In this document: one piece after another, positions 16,852 to 25,167 of the stretch
Numbering within the stretch: the stretch's first letter is position 1
Layout: each line of letters starts with the position of its first letter
Program-made: the position numbers and the translations under genes
The notes under the pieces: generated by a model
The model's input: the letters and a program-made list of their open reading frames with translations, nothing else
Databases searched by the model: none
What the model was told of the DNA's origin: nothing
Assembly: GCA_025465155.1 (NCBI GenBank)
Contig: JAODNJ010000025.1
Location: 1 to 43,589 of the forward strand
DNA length: 43,589 nt
Direction of reading: 5' to 3'
DNA from: Frankiales bacterium
Lineage (GTDB): Bacteria; Actinomycetota; Actinomycetes; Mycobacteriales; Geodermatophilaceae

Positions 16852-17294
16852 TGGTTCCCCCCGTTCCTGGTCGCGGTGGTCGAGGCGGCAGGCCGGAAGA
16901 CCGGCACCCACACGTCGTCGTGCTGCTCGAAGTCCACCTCGACCGGCATGCCGATGTGCACGTCCTCGACCGGGCAGTCGACGATCTGCGTCGTCAACCG
17001 GACGTCTGGCTGCTCGGCGAGCTCGACGATGGCGACGACGTAGGGCGGCGGGAACACCTCCCCGAACCACGGGTGGTGGTTGACGGTGAGGGCGGCGACC
17101 GTCGCGCGCCCCGAGGCGGCCTCGGGGGCCACGTCGCGACTGCGGCAGCGGAAGCACACGCCGACCGGCGGATGGAACCACCTGCCGCAGTTGTGGCACC
17201 GGTAGATGCGCAGCTCCCCCTCGGCGCCCCCGCTCCAGAAGGCACGGGAGTCCGCCGTCACCTGCGGCAGGATCCGGGACTGCGGTCGGGTCAT
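16848..17294 (-). CDS. DUF35 zinc-ribbon/OB-fold protein
   Basis: A 148-residue protein. Zinc-ribbon cysteines are Cys33, Cys36, Cys47 and Cys50 (CHNCGRWFHPPVGVCFRC). The OB-fold strands follow (GRATVAALTVNHHPWFG, PYVVAIVELAEQPDVRL, GMPVEVDFEQHDDVWVPVF). GAGGAG lies nine bases before the ATG. It is the partner of the thiolase-fold protein that overlaps its stop. The gene order is DUF35 then thiolase-fold, the reverse of the pair at 1733-3345, so the two pairs are not a simple recent tandem copy. Confidence 0.87.
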   Translation of the reverse strand: MTRPQSRILPQVTADSRAFWSGGAEGELRIYRCHNCGRWFHPPVGVCFRCRSRDVAPEAASGRATVAALTVNHHPWFGEVFPPPYVVAIVELAEQPDVRLTTQIVDCPVEDVHIGMPVEVDFEQHDDVWVPVFRPAASTTATRNGGNQ

Positions 17295-17373
17295 CAGTTC
17301 GAGCTCCTCGCCGATGAGGGAGCCGGCCCGGGACGGCCGGTCGGGACGCGCACGAATCCCCTGATGTGGATCC

Positions 17374-17387
17374 GACGGTGTGTCAGA
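17374..17387 (-). promoter_or_regulatory. TCTGAC element, site C
   Basis: Read leftward: TCTGACACACCGTC (TGAC-N5-GTC). It is 80 bp upstream of the DUF35 start at 17294, in the same divergent gap as site D. Confidence 0.5.
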
Positions 17388-17461
17388 AACTAGTTCTCGA
17401 CCCGGCAGGAGACAACGCCGGCATTTACAGCGTCCTCTCTACACGGCTCGGACCGAAGGCT

Positions 17462-17475
17462 ACAGTCGTGTCAGA
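17462..17475 (-). promoter_or_regulatory. TCTGAC element, site D
   Basis: On the + strand ACAGTCGTGTCAGA; read leftward TCTGACACGACTGT. It is 58 bp upstream of the thiolase start at 17533 and partly overlaps a TACAGT -10-like box (17461-17466). The right half-site is degenerate. Confidence 0.5.
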
Positions 17476-17532
17476 TGGTCCGAGGTGTGGGGCGTCCGCC
17501 CCTCTGCCGTGACCGAACAGGGGAACGCAGCC

Positions 17533-18723
17533 ATGCCCGAAGCAGTCGTCGTCTCCGCGTGCCGGACCGCCATCGGCACCTACCGCAAGGGAACCCTGGC
17601 CGACACCAGCGCCTTCGACCTCGCGGACGCCGTCGTCGAGGCCTCCGTCAAGCGCAGCGGGCTGTCCGCCGACCAGATCGACGACGTGATCCTGGGCGAG
17701 GCGATGTACGGCGGCGGCGACGTCGCACGGCACGCGGCGGTCTCCAGCGGGATGACCGGCGTGCCCGGTGTGGCCATGAACCGGCACTGCGCCACCGGGC
17801 TGACCGCGGTCGCCACCGCGGCGGCCGGCATCCGCGCCGGGATGGACGACGTCGTCCTCGCGGGCGGCGTCGAGTCGCGCTCGACGGCCCCCGTCCTCCG
17901 CTGGCGTGAGCCGGGCACCGAGAACTGGCTCGAGGACTGGATGTCCCCCAGCCACCCCGACCGCCCTGATGCCCCCAACCGCGACATGACGATCACCGTC
18001 GGCTGGAACGCCGCGCAGGAGGTCGGCGTGACCCGCGAGGAGATGGACGCCTGGGCGCTGCGCTCGCACGAGCGGGCGATCCGGGCCATCGACGAGGGCC
18101 GGTTCGTCGACGAGATCGTGCCCCTCCGGGTGCGCCGGCCGGACGGGGTCGAGACCACTTTCGAGATCGACGAGCACCCCCGGCGCGGCAGCACGATGGA
18201 GAAGCTCGCCGCCCTCAAGCCGCTGCACCCGGAGATCCCCGGGTTCAGCATCACCGCGGGCAACTCCTCCGGGATCAACGACGCCGCCGCCGCCGTGATG
18301 TTGACCTCCGACGAGGTCGCCGCCGCGCAGGGTCTGGAGCCCCTCGCCGTCATCCGGTCGTGGACCGCCGTCGGCGTCGACCCGGTCCGGACGGGGCTCG
18401 CCCCCACCCTCGCCATCCCCAAGGCGCTGCGCCGCGCGGGCCTCGAGCTCGCCGACGTCGACCTGTTCGAGATCAACGAGGCCTTCGCCGCCATGGCGGT
18501 GGCCTCGACGCGGGTCCTCGGCATCGACGAGGAGATCGTCAACGTCAGCGGCAGCGGGGTCAGCCTCGGCCACCCCGTCGCCGCCACGGGCGCCCGCATG
18601 GTGGTCACCCTCGTCCACGAGCTGCGGCGGCGCGGTGGCGGCATCGGCGTCGTCTCGATGTGCGCCGGCGGCGGCATGGGCGCGGCGATGGTGCTCGAGG
18701 TGCCGGCTCCCCGGAGCGCCTGA
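17533..18723 (+). CDS. Acetyl-CoA acyltransferase (canonical thiolase)
   Basis: A 396-residue thiolase with the full catalytic set: nucleophile Cys86 in NRHCATGL, His347 in GHPVAATGARM, and Cys377 in SMCAGGGMG. The N-terminus VVSACRTAIGTYRKG and LFEINEAFAAMA are typical. It should cleave a 3-ketoacyl-CoA to acetyl- or propionyl-CoA. This is the only protein of the three with this fold in the window that keeps the cysteines. An ATG two bases after its stop begins the racemase gene, so the two are co-transcribed. Confidence 0.95.
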   Translation: MPEAVVVSACRTAIGTYRKGTLADTSAFDLADAVVEASVKRSGLSADQIDDVILGEAMYGGGDVARHAAVSSGMTGVPGVAMNRHCATGLTAVATAAAGIRAGMDDVVLAGGVESRSTAPVLRWREPGTENWLEDWMSPSHPDRPDAPNRDMTITVGWNAAQEVGVTREEMDAWALRSHERAIRAIDEGRFVDEIVPLRVRRPDGVETTFEIDEHPRRGSTMEKLAALKPLHPEIPGFSITAGNSSGINDAAAAVMLTSDEVAAAQGLEPLAVIRSWTAVGVDPVRTGLAPTLAIPKALRRAGLELADVDLFEINEAFAAMAVASTRVLGIDEEIVNVSGSGVSLGHPVAATGARMVVTLVHELRRRGGGIGVVSMCAGGGMGAAMVLEVPAPRSA

Positions 18724-18725
18724 CG

Positions 18726-19811
18726 ATGGGCCCCCTCGAGGGGGTCCGGGTCGTCGAGATGGCGGGGATGGGGCCGGTTCCCCATGCCGCGATGCTGCTC
18801 GGCGACCTGGGCGCCGACGTCGTCCGCGTCGAGCGGCCCGGGGTGCTCCTCCGCCGCCCGGCCGGGCGACAGCCCCCGCGCAGCCGCGCGCTGGTGGAGA
18901 TCGACGCCGGAACCGAGGCGGGGCGCGCCGACGTTCTGCAGCTGATCGGCCGGGCCGACGTCCTCCTCGAGGGGTTCCGGCCGGGGGTCATGGAACGCAT
19001 GAGACTGGGGCCAGACGCGTGCGCGGCCGCCAATCCCCGGCTGGTCTACGCCCGCATGACGGGGTGGGGACAGGACGGTCCGCTCGCCCGGACCGCCGGC
19101 CACGACATCAACTACATCGGGCTCACCGGTGTTCTGGACGCCATCGGCCGGGACGGCGCCCCGCCGACGGTCCCGCTGAACCTCGTCGGCGACTACGGCG
19201 GCGGCTCGCTCTACCTCCTGCTCGGGGTGCTGGCCGCGCTGATCGAGCGAGGACGCTCCGGCGTCGGCCAGGTCGTCGACGCGGCGATCGTCGACGGCAC
19301 CAGCAGCCTCGCCGCGGCCATCTGGGGGCTGCACGGCGCGGGGGCCTGGCGTGCCGAGCGCGGAACCAACCGGCTGGACTCCGGCGCGCCGTTCTACGAC
19401 GTCTACGCGTCCTCCGACGGCGGCCACATGGCGGTGGGCGCGCTGGAGCCGCGCTTCTATGCAGCACTGCTCCGGGGCCTCGGGCTCGACGCGGCGGACC
19501 TACCGGAGCAGGGTGACCGCGCCGGCTGGCCGCGGCTGCGCGAGACCTTCGCCGCCGTCTTCGCCACGCGTACGCGGGCCGAATGGACCCAGGTGTTCGC
19601 CGGGACCGACGCCTGTGTCACTCCGGTCCTGTCGTTCGCCGAGGCGCCGGACCACCCACAGCTGGCGCACCGCCGCTCACTGGTCGAGGTGGGCGGCGTC
19701 CACCAGCCGGCGCCGGCCCCCCGGTTCTCCCGGACGCCGTCCGAGGATCCGACCCTTCCCGCACCCGGGCCCACCGCTGTCGCGGCCGTGCTCGCGGCAT
19801 GGACCGACTGA
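18726..19811 (+). CDS. Alpha-methylacyl-CoA racemase (family III CoA-transferase fold)
   Basis: A 361-residue protein. The catalytic residues of the Mycobacterium tuberculosis racemase MCR (His126, Asp156, Glu241) fall at the same numbers here: AGHDINY, NLVGDYGGGS and VGALEPRFY. The N-terminus GVRVVEMAGMGPVPHAAMLLGDLGADVV is also typical. It interconverts 2R- and 2S-methylacyl-CoA so that a 2S-specific acyl-CoA dehydrogenase can act. Its position between a thiolase and an acyl-CoA dehydrogenase fits a methyl-branched side chain. The sequence between residues 40 and 60 is Arg-rich and somewhat unusual. Confidence 0.93.
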   Translation: MGPLEGVRVVEMAGMGPVPHAAMLLGDLGADVVRVERPGVLLRRPAGRQPPRSRALVEIDAGTEAGRADVLQLIGRADVLLEGFRPGVMERMRLGPDACAAANPRLVYARMTGWGQDGPLARTAGHDINYIGLTGVLDAIGRDGAPPTVPLNLVGDYGGGSLYLLLGVLAALIERGRSGVGQVVDAAIVDGTSSLAAAIWGLHGAGAWRAERGTNRLDSGAPFYDVYASSDGGHMAVGALEPRFYAALLRGLGLDAADLPEQGDRAGWPRLRETFAAVFATRTRAEWTQVFAGTDACVTPVLSFAEAPDHPQLAHRRSLVEVGGVHQPAPAPRFSRTPSEDPTLPAPGPTAVAAVLAAWTD

Positions 19812-19821
19812 GGAGCAGCCC

Positions 19822-21006
19822 GTGACCGCCCCCACCGACGCGACCGCCCCCACGGGAGCCTGGGAGCTGCCCGAGGAGCTCGTTCTCCTCCGGGAGACCG
19901 TTCGCCGGTTCGTGCAGACCGAGGTCCGGCCGCTCGAGGATCGCCTGCCCCACGACGCGGCCGGCTTTCCCGCCGCCGAGCTGGCCGGGTTGCAGAAGAA
20001 GGCGCGCGACCTCGGCCTCTGGGCGCTCGCGACACCCGAGGAGTTCGGCGGCGCGGGGCTGTCGGTGCTCGGTCAGGTCGTCGTCGCCGAGGCGGCCGCG
20101 GCCTGCCGGATGGGGGCCTACTTCCCCGCGGGCGGCGCCTTCGGCGGCAATCCGCCGAGTGTCCTCTTCCGCGCCACCCCCGAGCAGTGGGATCGCTTCG
20201 GCCGCCCCATCGTCGAAGGGCGCGCCGGGAAGGCGTTCACCGCGATCACGGAGGCGACCGGTGGTTCCGACCCGGCCCGCGCGATCCGCTGCCGAGCCGA
20301 GCGCGACGGCGACGAGTACGTGCTCAACGGCGCCAAGATGTGGATCTCGCACGCCGGAACCGCCGACTGGGGCGTCGTCTACGCCCGCACCGGCGGGGCG
20401 GACGAGCGCGGCGGGATCAGCTGCCTCGTCGTCGAGCGGGACACCCCGGGCCTCACCATGACGCCGATCGGGGTCATGAACAGCTTCTCCCCCTACGAGC
20501 TGCACTTCGACGACGCGCGGGTGCCGATCGACAACCGGATCGGCGCGGAGGGCGAGGGCTTCGGCCTGGCCAGCGAGTTCCTGGTGCACGGCCGCATCGT
20601 CTACGCCGCCGGACCGATCGGGATCGCCCAGCACGCACTCGGCCTCGCGATCGAGTGGGCGAAGGAACGCCAGGTGTTCGGCGGCCCCCTCGCGGACAAG
20701 CAGGCCGTCCAGTTCGTGCTCGCCGACAGCGAGATCGAACTCCGCGCGGCGCGCCTGCTCATGTACCAGGCGGCATGGAACGCCGACCTCGGCAAGGACG
20801 TGCAGGTGGACGCCTCGGTCAGCAAGGTCTACGGCACCGAGACGGCGTTTCGCGTACTCGATCGGGTCATGCAGGTCTTCGGCGCCATGGGCCTGTCGAA
20901 GGAGATGCCGATCGAGCGCTGGTTTCGCGACCTGCGGGTCAAGTTGCTCGGCGAGGGCGCGTCCGAGGTGCAGCGCATGATCATCGCCCGCCGGCTGCTG
21001 CGCTGA
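19822..21006 (+). CDS. Acyl-CoA dehydrogenase
   Basis: A 394-residue FAD enzyme. It has the mid-domain segment ITEATGGSDPARAIRC, MWISHAGTADWG, a flavin-contact arm RQVFGGPLADKQAVQFVLAD, and the catalytic base Glu378 in LGEGASEVQRM. The GTG is chosen because GAGGAG lies nine bases upstream; the frame is open further but that part overlaps the racemase gene. It is the last gene of the thiolase-racemase-dehydrogenase operon and is the likely consumer of the racemase product. Confidence 0.94.
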   Translation: MTAPTDATAPTGAWELPEELVLLRETVRRFVQTEVRPLEDRLPHDAAGFPAAELAGLQKKARDLGLWALATPEEFGGAGLSVLGQVVVAEAAAACRMGAYFPAGGAFGGNPPSVLFRATPEQWDRFGRPIVEGRAGKAFTAITEATGGSDPARAIRCRAERDGDEYVLNGAKMWISHAGTADWGVVYARTGGADERGGISCLVVERDTPGLTMTPIGVMNSFSPYELHFDDARVPIDNRIGAEGEGFGLASEFLVHGRIVYAAGPIGIAQHALGLAIEWAKERQVFGGPLADKQAVQFVLADSEIELRAARLLMYQAAWNADLGKDVQVDASVSKVYGTETAFRVLDRVMQVFGAMGLSKEMPIERWFRDLRVKLLGEGASEVQRMIIARRLLR

Positions 21007-21007
21007 G

Positions 21008-21024
21008 CGAGCCGGCGGGGCTCG
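21008..21024. terminator. Bidirectional terminator hairpin
   Basis: CGAGCC and GGCTCG form a perfect six-pair stem with a five-base loop, exactly between the convergent acyl-CoA dehydrogenase and MaoC genes. No U-run is seen. Confidence 0.5.
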
Positions 21025-21031
21025 TGCCTGC

Positions 21032-21454
21032 TCAGGACGGCAGTAGGAAGTCCGCGGTCCCCGAGACGGCGGCCGGCTTGCCGGCGACCGCGGCCTCGAG
21101 TTCGACGGTCACCAGCCGCCCCTGGTCGGTGTCGCTGACCGCGGTGACCCGGCCGGTGCACGTCAGGACGTCGTCGGGGAACACCTGGGTGCGGAACCGG
21201 ACGCCGAAGCGGCGGACGTTCTCGGCGCCCAGCCACTCCACGGCATAGCCGGCGAGCAGGGCCGCGACGTGCATGCCCTGGGAGAAGACCGACGGGTAAC
21301 CGGCGCCGCGAGCCATCGCATCGTCGTAGTGCATCGGGTTGAGGTCGCCGGAGGCGCCCGAGTACCGCACGAACATCTGCCGCGTCATCGGTCCGTAGTC
21401 CTTGGGCGGAGCCTCGGCACCCACCTCCAGACCCGCCGCTGCCGGCGTGTTCAT
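21032..21454 (-). CDS. MaoC-type enoyl-CoA hydratase subunit
   Basis: A 140-residue single hot-dog protein carrying the hydratase-2 motif SGDLNPMHYDDAMA, with catalytic Asp37 and His42. It hydrates 2-enoyl-CoA with R stereochemistry. The ATG overlaps the stop of the FAS1-like gene (ATGA), so the two make one heteromeric enzyme, as in the split MaoC hydratases of actinobacterial steroid catabolism. This subunit holds the active site. Confidence 0.92.
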   Translation of the reverse strand: MNTPAAAGLEVGAEAPPKDYGPMTRQMFVRYSGASGDLNPMHYDDAMARGAGYPSVFSQGMHVAALLAGYAVEWLGAENVRRFGVRFRTQVFPDDVLTCTGRVTAVSDTDQGRLVTVELEAAVAGKPAAVSGTADFLLPS

Positions 21455-21885
21455 GCCTCCTCCTTCGCCGGCTTCGCCGTCTCGATGTAGGTGGCCCGCG
21501 CTTCGGCGACGAGCGCACCCTCCTCGTCGCGGAACTCCGTCACGATCACCACGAACTTCATCGTGCCGCCCCGCTTGCCCGGCTTCTCGTAGCGGTCCTC
21601 CACCCGGTCCTGGGCCCGCAGGACCTGACCCACGCGGGGAGGGGGGCCGAAGAGGCGGTACTCCTGCTCGCCGTGCAGCAGCCTGCGGCGGTCGAACCCG
21701 TGCCCGATCCTGGCCCCCTCGGGCGCCCACTGGACCGCCGAGGCGAGGAACGTCGGCGGGATGACGGCGTCGGGGCCCTGGTAGGCCGGCAGATCGGACT
21801 GCATCGCGGCGGCGAACTCGCGGATCTTGCCGCGCTCGACGACGACCTCCCACTCCGTGCCGACGGTGCCCACCGGTGTGCTCAC
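21451..21885 (-). CDS. FAS1-like dehydratase / MaoC N-terminal-domain subunit
   Basis: A 144-residue hot-dog protein of the MaoC_dehydrat_N type (VERGKIREFAAAMQSDLPAYQGPDAVIPPTFLAS..., HGEQEYRLFGPPPRVGQVL). It lacks the D-x-N-P-x-H motif, so it is the non-catalytic, substrate-binding half of a two-subunit hydratase with the next gene. I chose the GTG at 21885 because GGAAGGGG lies upstream; an ATG at 21909 has no ribosome-binding site. Site E lies 36 bp upstream. Confidence 0.85.
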   Translation of the reverse strand: MSTPVGTVGTEWEVVVERGKIREFAAAMQSDLPAYQGPDAVIPPTFLASAVQWAPEGARIGHGFDRRRLLHGEQEYRLFGPPPRVGQVLRAQDRVEDRYEKPGKRGGTMKFVVIVTEFRDEEGALVAEARATYIETAKPAKEEA

Positions 21886-21920
21886 GGGTGCCCCTTCCGT
21901 CCGCGGCATCAGCCGGCGGC

Positions 21921-21935
21921 GATCGTCGCGTCAGA
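21921..21935 (-). promoter_or_regulatory. TCTGAC element, site E (variant)
   Basis: Read leftward: TCTGACGCGACGATC, with G in place of the usual A at position 7 and a poor right half. It is 36 bp upstream of the FAS1-like gene. A TAATGT -10-like box lies just upstream on the same strand, so the site would sit between promoter and start. Confidence 0.4.
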
Positions 21936-21985
21936 AACAGCACATTACGTTATCGGATCGCACCACATTCGCTCCCACGGGCTCG

Positions 21986-22015
21986 TGTCAGCAGGGAGTT
22001 TTCTGACATACTGTG
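21986..22015 (+). promoter_or_regulatory. TCTGAC element, site F, with an extra inverted half-site
   Basis: TCTGACATACTGTG at 22002-22015, 93 bp before the fused dehydrogenase gene, overlaps a TACTGT -10-like box (22009-22014). A second, inverted half-site TGTCAG lies at 21986-21991, making a TGTCAG-N11-CTGACA inverted repeat. This is the only site with two strong halves at that spacing. Confidence 0.55.
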
Positions 22016-22107
22016 CACATCCGTGCGGCCGATCGGGCCGTACTGGCACCCAACGGATCCGCGGGTTCCGGTCCCCTCGGGGTCGCGGCGCCCTGAAGGC
22101 AGGGCTC

Positions 22108-24372
22108 GTGATCAACCAGGTCGGAGTCGCCGACACCGAGGACCAGCGCGCACTCGCCGACGGAGTCGCACGACTCCTCGCCCGGCATTGGCCGGCCGAC
22201 GAGCTGCACAAGCAGATCGGTTGCCCGGAATCGGTCTCCGAGCACCCCCTGTGGTCGGCGCTGGCGGAACTCGGTGTCCCCGGCCTGCCCGTCCCCGAGG
22301 ACCAGGGCGGTTCCGGCGGCCGCTGGACCGACCTGGCCGTGGCCCTGGAGGTCACCGGGGCCGCTCTCGCGCCGACTCCCGCGGTAGGGGTGGCCGGCGC
22401 TCTCGGCGCGCTGGCCGACCTCCCCGGCGCCGCGGCCGACCTGCGCGGCGCGCTCGCCGAGGGCAGCGTCGGGGCCGCCGTCGGCTGGGTGGCCGGCGAC
22501 GGCAGCGACGCGGTGCGGGCGTCCGGGGCCGCCGGGCCGGGGGCGCAGGTGCAGGTCACCGGCACGGTCGAGCACCTGGTGGGCCCCGAGGCCGGGCAGG
22601 TGCTGCTCCTGGCCGACTCCGCCGAGGGGCCGCTGCTCATAGCGGTCGCGACCGGCGCCGACGGGGTGCACAGCGAGCGGCTCGAGTCCCTGGACGCGAC
22701 CCGTCCGGTGGGCCGGCTGCGCCTCGACGATGCGGCGGCCACCGTCCTGGCGTCCGGGGATCCGGCCCTGGCCGCCGTGCGCCGGGGCCGCGCGACCGCC
22801 GGCCTGGCGTCGGCCGCCGAGCTGGTCGGGGCGGCCGGGCACTGCCTCACAGAGGCGGTCGCCTACGCCGCCGACCGGCAGCAGTTCGGCCGGCCGATCG
22901 GCGCCTTCCAGGCGGTGAAGCACCGGTGCGCCCAGATGCTGGCCGAGGTCGAGCAGGCCCGCGCCGCGACCCGGCACCTGGCCCAGCTCCTCGACCGCGC
23001 CGACACCGACCCCGATGCGCTGGACGACGCCCTGGCACTTGCGCTGCTGCAGGCCGGCTCGGCCGGCAACTCGGTGGCCAACGACTACCTGCAGGTCTGC
23101 GGCGGCATCGGCTTCACCTGGGAGCACGAGGCCCACCTGTACCTCCGCCGGGCCGCGGCCGCGGCGGCGCTGTTCGGCGGTGCCAGCGCCCACCGGCGGC
23201 GGCTGGACCCGACCGCGCGCCGGAACAGCGCGACCCGGACCGGCCTCGTGCCGTCGTCCGGCCCGGCGGCCGAGCTGGACGCGGTCGTCAGGGAGCTGCT
23301 CCCCCGGCACCGGGAGACGTGGGGCGAGGACAACTCCTTCCCCGCGCGGATGGACTGGCAGCGCGCCCTGCACGCCGCCGGCTGGATCGCGCCGCAGTGG
23401 CCGGTGGAGTTCGGCGGCCGCGGGCTCGGCGTCGTCGACCAGGTGCTCTGCGACCGCGTGCTGGCGCTGCACCGCGCGCCGTCGCCCCTTGCCGGCGTCC
23501 TGGGCGTGAACAACGTTGCGCCCACGCTGATGCGCTTCGGCACGCCCGAGCAACAGCGTCATCTCGCCGCGATCCAGTCCCTCGACGAGATCTGGTGTCA
23601 GGGCTTCTCCGAGCCCGGCTCGGGCAGCGACCTGGCCTCACTGCGCACCCGCGCGGTGATCCAGGGAGAGGGTGACGATCGGGAGTTCGTCATCACCGGC
23701 CAGAAGGTGTGGACGTCGGAGGGCATGGAGGCCTCCCACTGCCTGCTGCTCGTCCGCACCGACCCCGACGCCTCTGCGCACCGCGGCATTTCCGCGCTGC
23801 TGGTCCCGCTCGACTCCCCCGGCGTCACCCGGCGGCCGATCGTGCAGATCACCGGCGAGAGCGGCTTCGCCGAGGTGTTCTACGACGAGGTGCACGTCCC
23901 GTACTCGGCTCTGCTCGGGCCGCTGCACGAGGGCTGGAACGTCACCATGACGACGCTGGCGTTCGAGCGGGCCGGCGTCATCGAGATGGCAGCCGGCCTC
24001 GAGCAGGACCTCGACGAGGTGGTCGACGCACTGGCCGGCCGCGACCTGGAGCCGGAGATGCGACTCGAGCTGACCGATCGTCTGGTCGAGGCCCGGCTGT
24101 GCGGACTGCTCGGCGAGCGGGCCCTCGGGCTCATCGCCGAGGGAGGCGCGCCGGGCGCCGAACACTCCGTGATCAAGCTCCTGTGGGCGCTCGCGACCCA
24201 GCGCCAGGGCGACACGCACCTCGCCGCACTGGGCCTGCGGGCCCTGACCGCCGACACCGGTCGACGGGCCCATCGGGCCTACCTGTCCAGCCGGGCCGCC
24301 ACCATCGCCGGAGGTACGACGGAGATCATGCGCAACATCCTGGCCGAGCGCGTCCTGGGGATGCCGCGATGA
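22108..24372 (+). CDS. Fused two-domain acyl-CoA dehydrogenase (FadE34-like)
   Basis: A 754-residue protein made of two acyl-CoA dehydrogenase units. The first (~residues 1-375) ends with FGRPIGAFQAVKHRCAQMLAEV and YLQVCGGIGFTWEHEAHLYLRR. The second (~390-754) has WPVEFGGRGLGVVDQVL, CQGFSEPGSGSDLASLR near residue 500 and RAATIAGGTTEIMRNILAERVLG at the end. The usual C-terminal catalytic Glu is Gly here (AGGTTE), as in actinobacterial FadE types where the base lies elsewhere. Fused enzymes of this size include FadE34 (ChsE3) for steroid side chains. GTG start after GGCAGG; the open frame continues upstream without a better start. Confidence 0.9.
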   Translation: MINQVGVADTEDQRALADGVARLLARHWPADELHKQIGCPESVSEHPLWSALAELGVPGLPVPEDQGGSGGRWTDLAVALEVTGAALAPTPAVGVAGALGALADLPGAAADLRGALAEGSVGAAVGWVAGDGSDAVRASGAAGPGAQVQVTGTVEHLVGPEAGQVLLLADSAEGPLLIAVATGADGVHSERLESLDATRPVGRLRLDDAAATVLASGDPALAAVRRGRATAGLASAAELVGAAGHCLTEAVAYAADRQQFGRPIGAFQAVKHRCAQMLAEVEQARAATRHLAQLLDRADTDPDALDDALALALLQAGSAGNSVANDYLQVCGGIGFTWEHEAHLYLRRAAAAAALFGGASAHRRRLDPTARRNSATRTGLVPSSGPAAELDAVVRELLPRHRETWGEDNSFPARMDWQRALHAAGWIAPQWPVEFGGRGLGVVDQVLCDRVLALHRAPSPLAGVLGVNNVAPTLMRFGTPEQQRHLAAIQSLDEIWCQGFSEPGSGSDLASLRTRAVIQGEGDDREFVITGQKVWTSEGMEASHCLLLVRTDPDASAHRGISALLVPLDSPGVTRRPIVQITGESGFAEVFYDEVHVPYSALLGPLHEGWNVTMTTLAFERAGVIEMAAGLEQDLDEVVDALAGRDLEPEMRLELTDRLVEARLCGLLGERALGLIAEGGAPGAEHSVIKLLWALATQRQGDTHLAALGLRALTADTGRRAHRAYLSSRAATIAGGTTEIMRNILAERVLGMPR

Positions 24373-25145
24373 CCGCCCCGGCCGGCACCGTCCGTCTCGA
24401 CGGTCGTCGGATCATCGTCACCGGCGGCGCGAGCGGGATGGGCGCGGGTCTGGTGGAGCGGTTCCCGGGGCTGGGTGCCGACGTCGTCTCGATGGACGTC
24501 ACCGCCGACGAGGGAGCCCGCATCGCCGAGAAGGCCGGTGCCCGGTTCCTCCGGTGCGACGTGACCGACCCCGTCTCGGTCGAGTCGGCGACGGCCGAGG
24601 CGGTCGGGCTGCTGGGCGGCCTGGACGTGCTCGTGCACGCCGCCGGCATCGCGCCCGGCTCACCGGCCGAGAGCACGCCGTTCGAGATGTGGAACCGGGT
24701 GCTGACGGTGAACGCCACCGGCACGTTCCTGACCAACCAGGCAGCGTTCGCCCACCTGCGCGAGGCCGGCGGCCAGATCCTGAACTTCGCCTCGGCGGCC
24801 GGGGTGTCGGGGCTCCCCGGCAAGGCTGCCTATGCGGCCAGCAAGGGCGCGGTCGTCGCCTGGACGCGCACCGCCGCCCAGGAGTGGGGCCGGTACGGGA
24901 TCACGGTCAACGCCATTGCCCCGGCGATCTGGACGCCGATGTACGACACCACCCGCGCGTCGATGACCCCCGAGCAGCTCGCCGACCACGACGCCTTCAT
25001 GGCGCGGGCGGTGCCCCTCGGCGGCAAGCTGGGCGACGTCGAGCGCGACTTCGTGCCGGTCATGGCCTTCCTCGCCGGCGAGGGCGCCCGGTTCATGACC
25101 GGGCAGATCTTCTCCGTCGACGGCGGAACGCTGATGGTGCGCTGA
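24369..25145 (+). CDS. Short-chain dehydrogenase/reductase
   Basis: A 258-residue classical SDR. Cofactor loop TGGASGMG (~residues 19-26), HAAG, Ser in NFASAAGVSG and YAASK, and the ending FMTGQIFSVDGG. Residues ADVVSMDVTADE after the second strand suggest NAD(H) preference because an Asp is at the tip. The ATG overlaps the fused dehydrogenase stop (ATGA), so it is coupled. A hydroxyacyl-CoA or cyclic alcohol is the likely substrate. Confidence 0.9.
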   Translation: MTAPAGTVRLDGRRIIVTGGASGMGAGLVERFPGLGADVVSMDVTADEGARIAEKAGARFLRCDVTDPVSVESATAEAVGLLGGLDVLVHAAGIAPGSPAESTPFEMWNRVLTVNATGTFLTNQAAFAHLREAGGQILNFASAAGVSGLPGKAAYAASKGAVVAWTRTAAQEWGRYGITVNAIAPAIWTPMYDTTRASMTPEQLADHDAFMARAVPLGGKLGDVERDFVPVMAFLAGEGARFMTGQIFSVDGGTLMVR

Positions 25146-25167
25146 CCGGAGCATCCACCCGGGCGCC

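Noticed and set aside
13654-17043. Open frame of more than 1,100 codons on the + strand, opposite several leftward genes
   Set aside because: It mirrors the DUF2889, hydratase, SDR and thiolase-fold genes. The translation is low-complexity Arg/Ala/Gly/Pro sequence without domains, the usual antisense artefact of high-GC DNA.
17383-17396. AGAAACTAGTTCT-like near-palindrome, which recalls KstR-type operators
   Set aside because: The match to the KstR pattern is partial and found once. The flanking TGTCAGA repeats are better supported.
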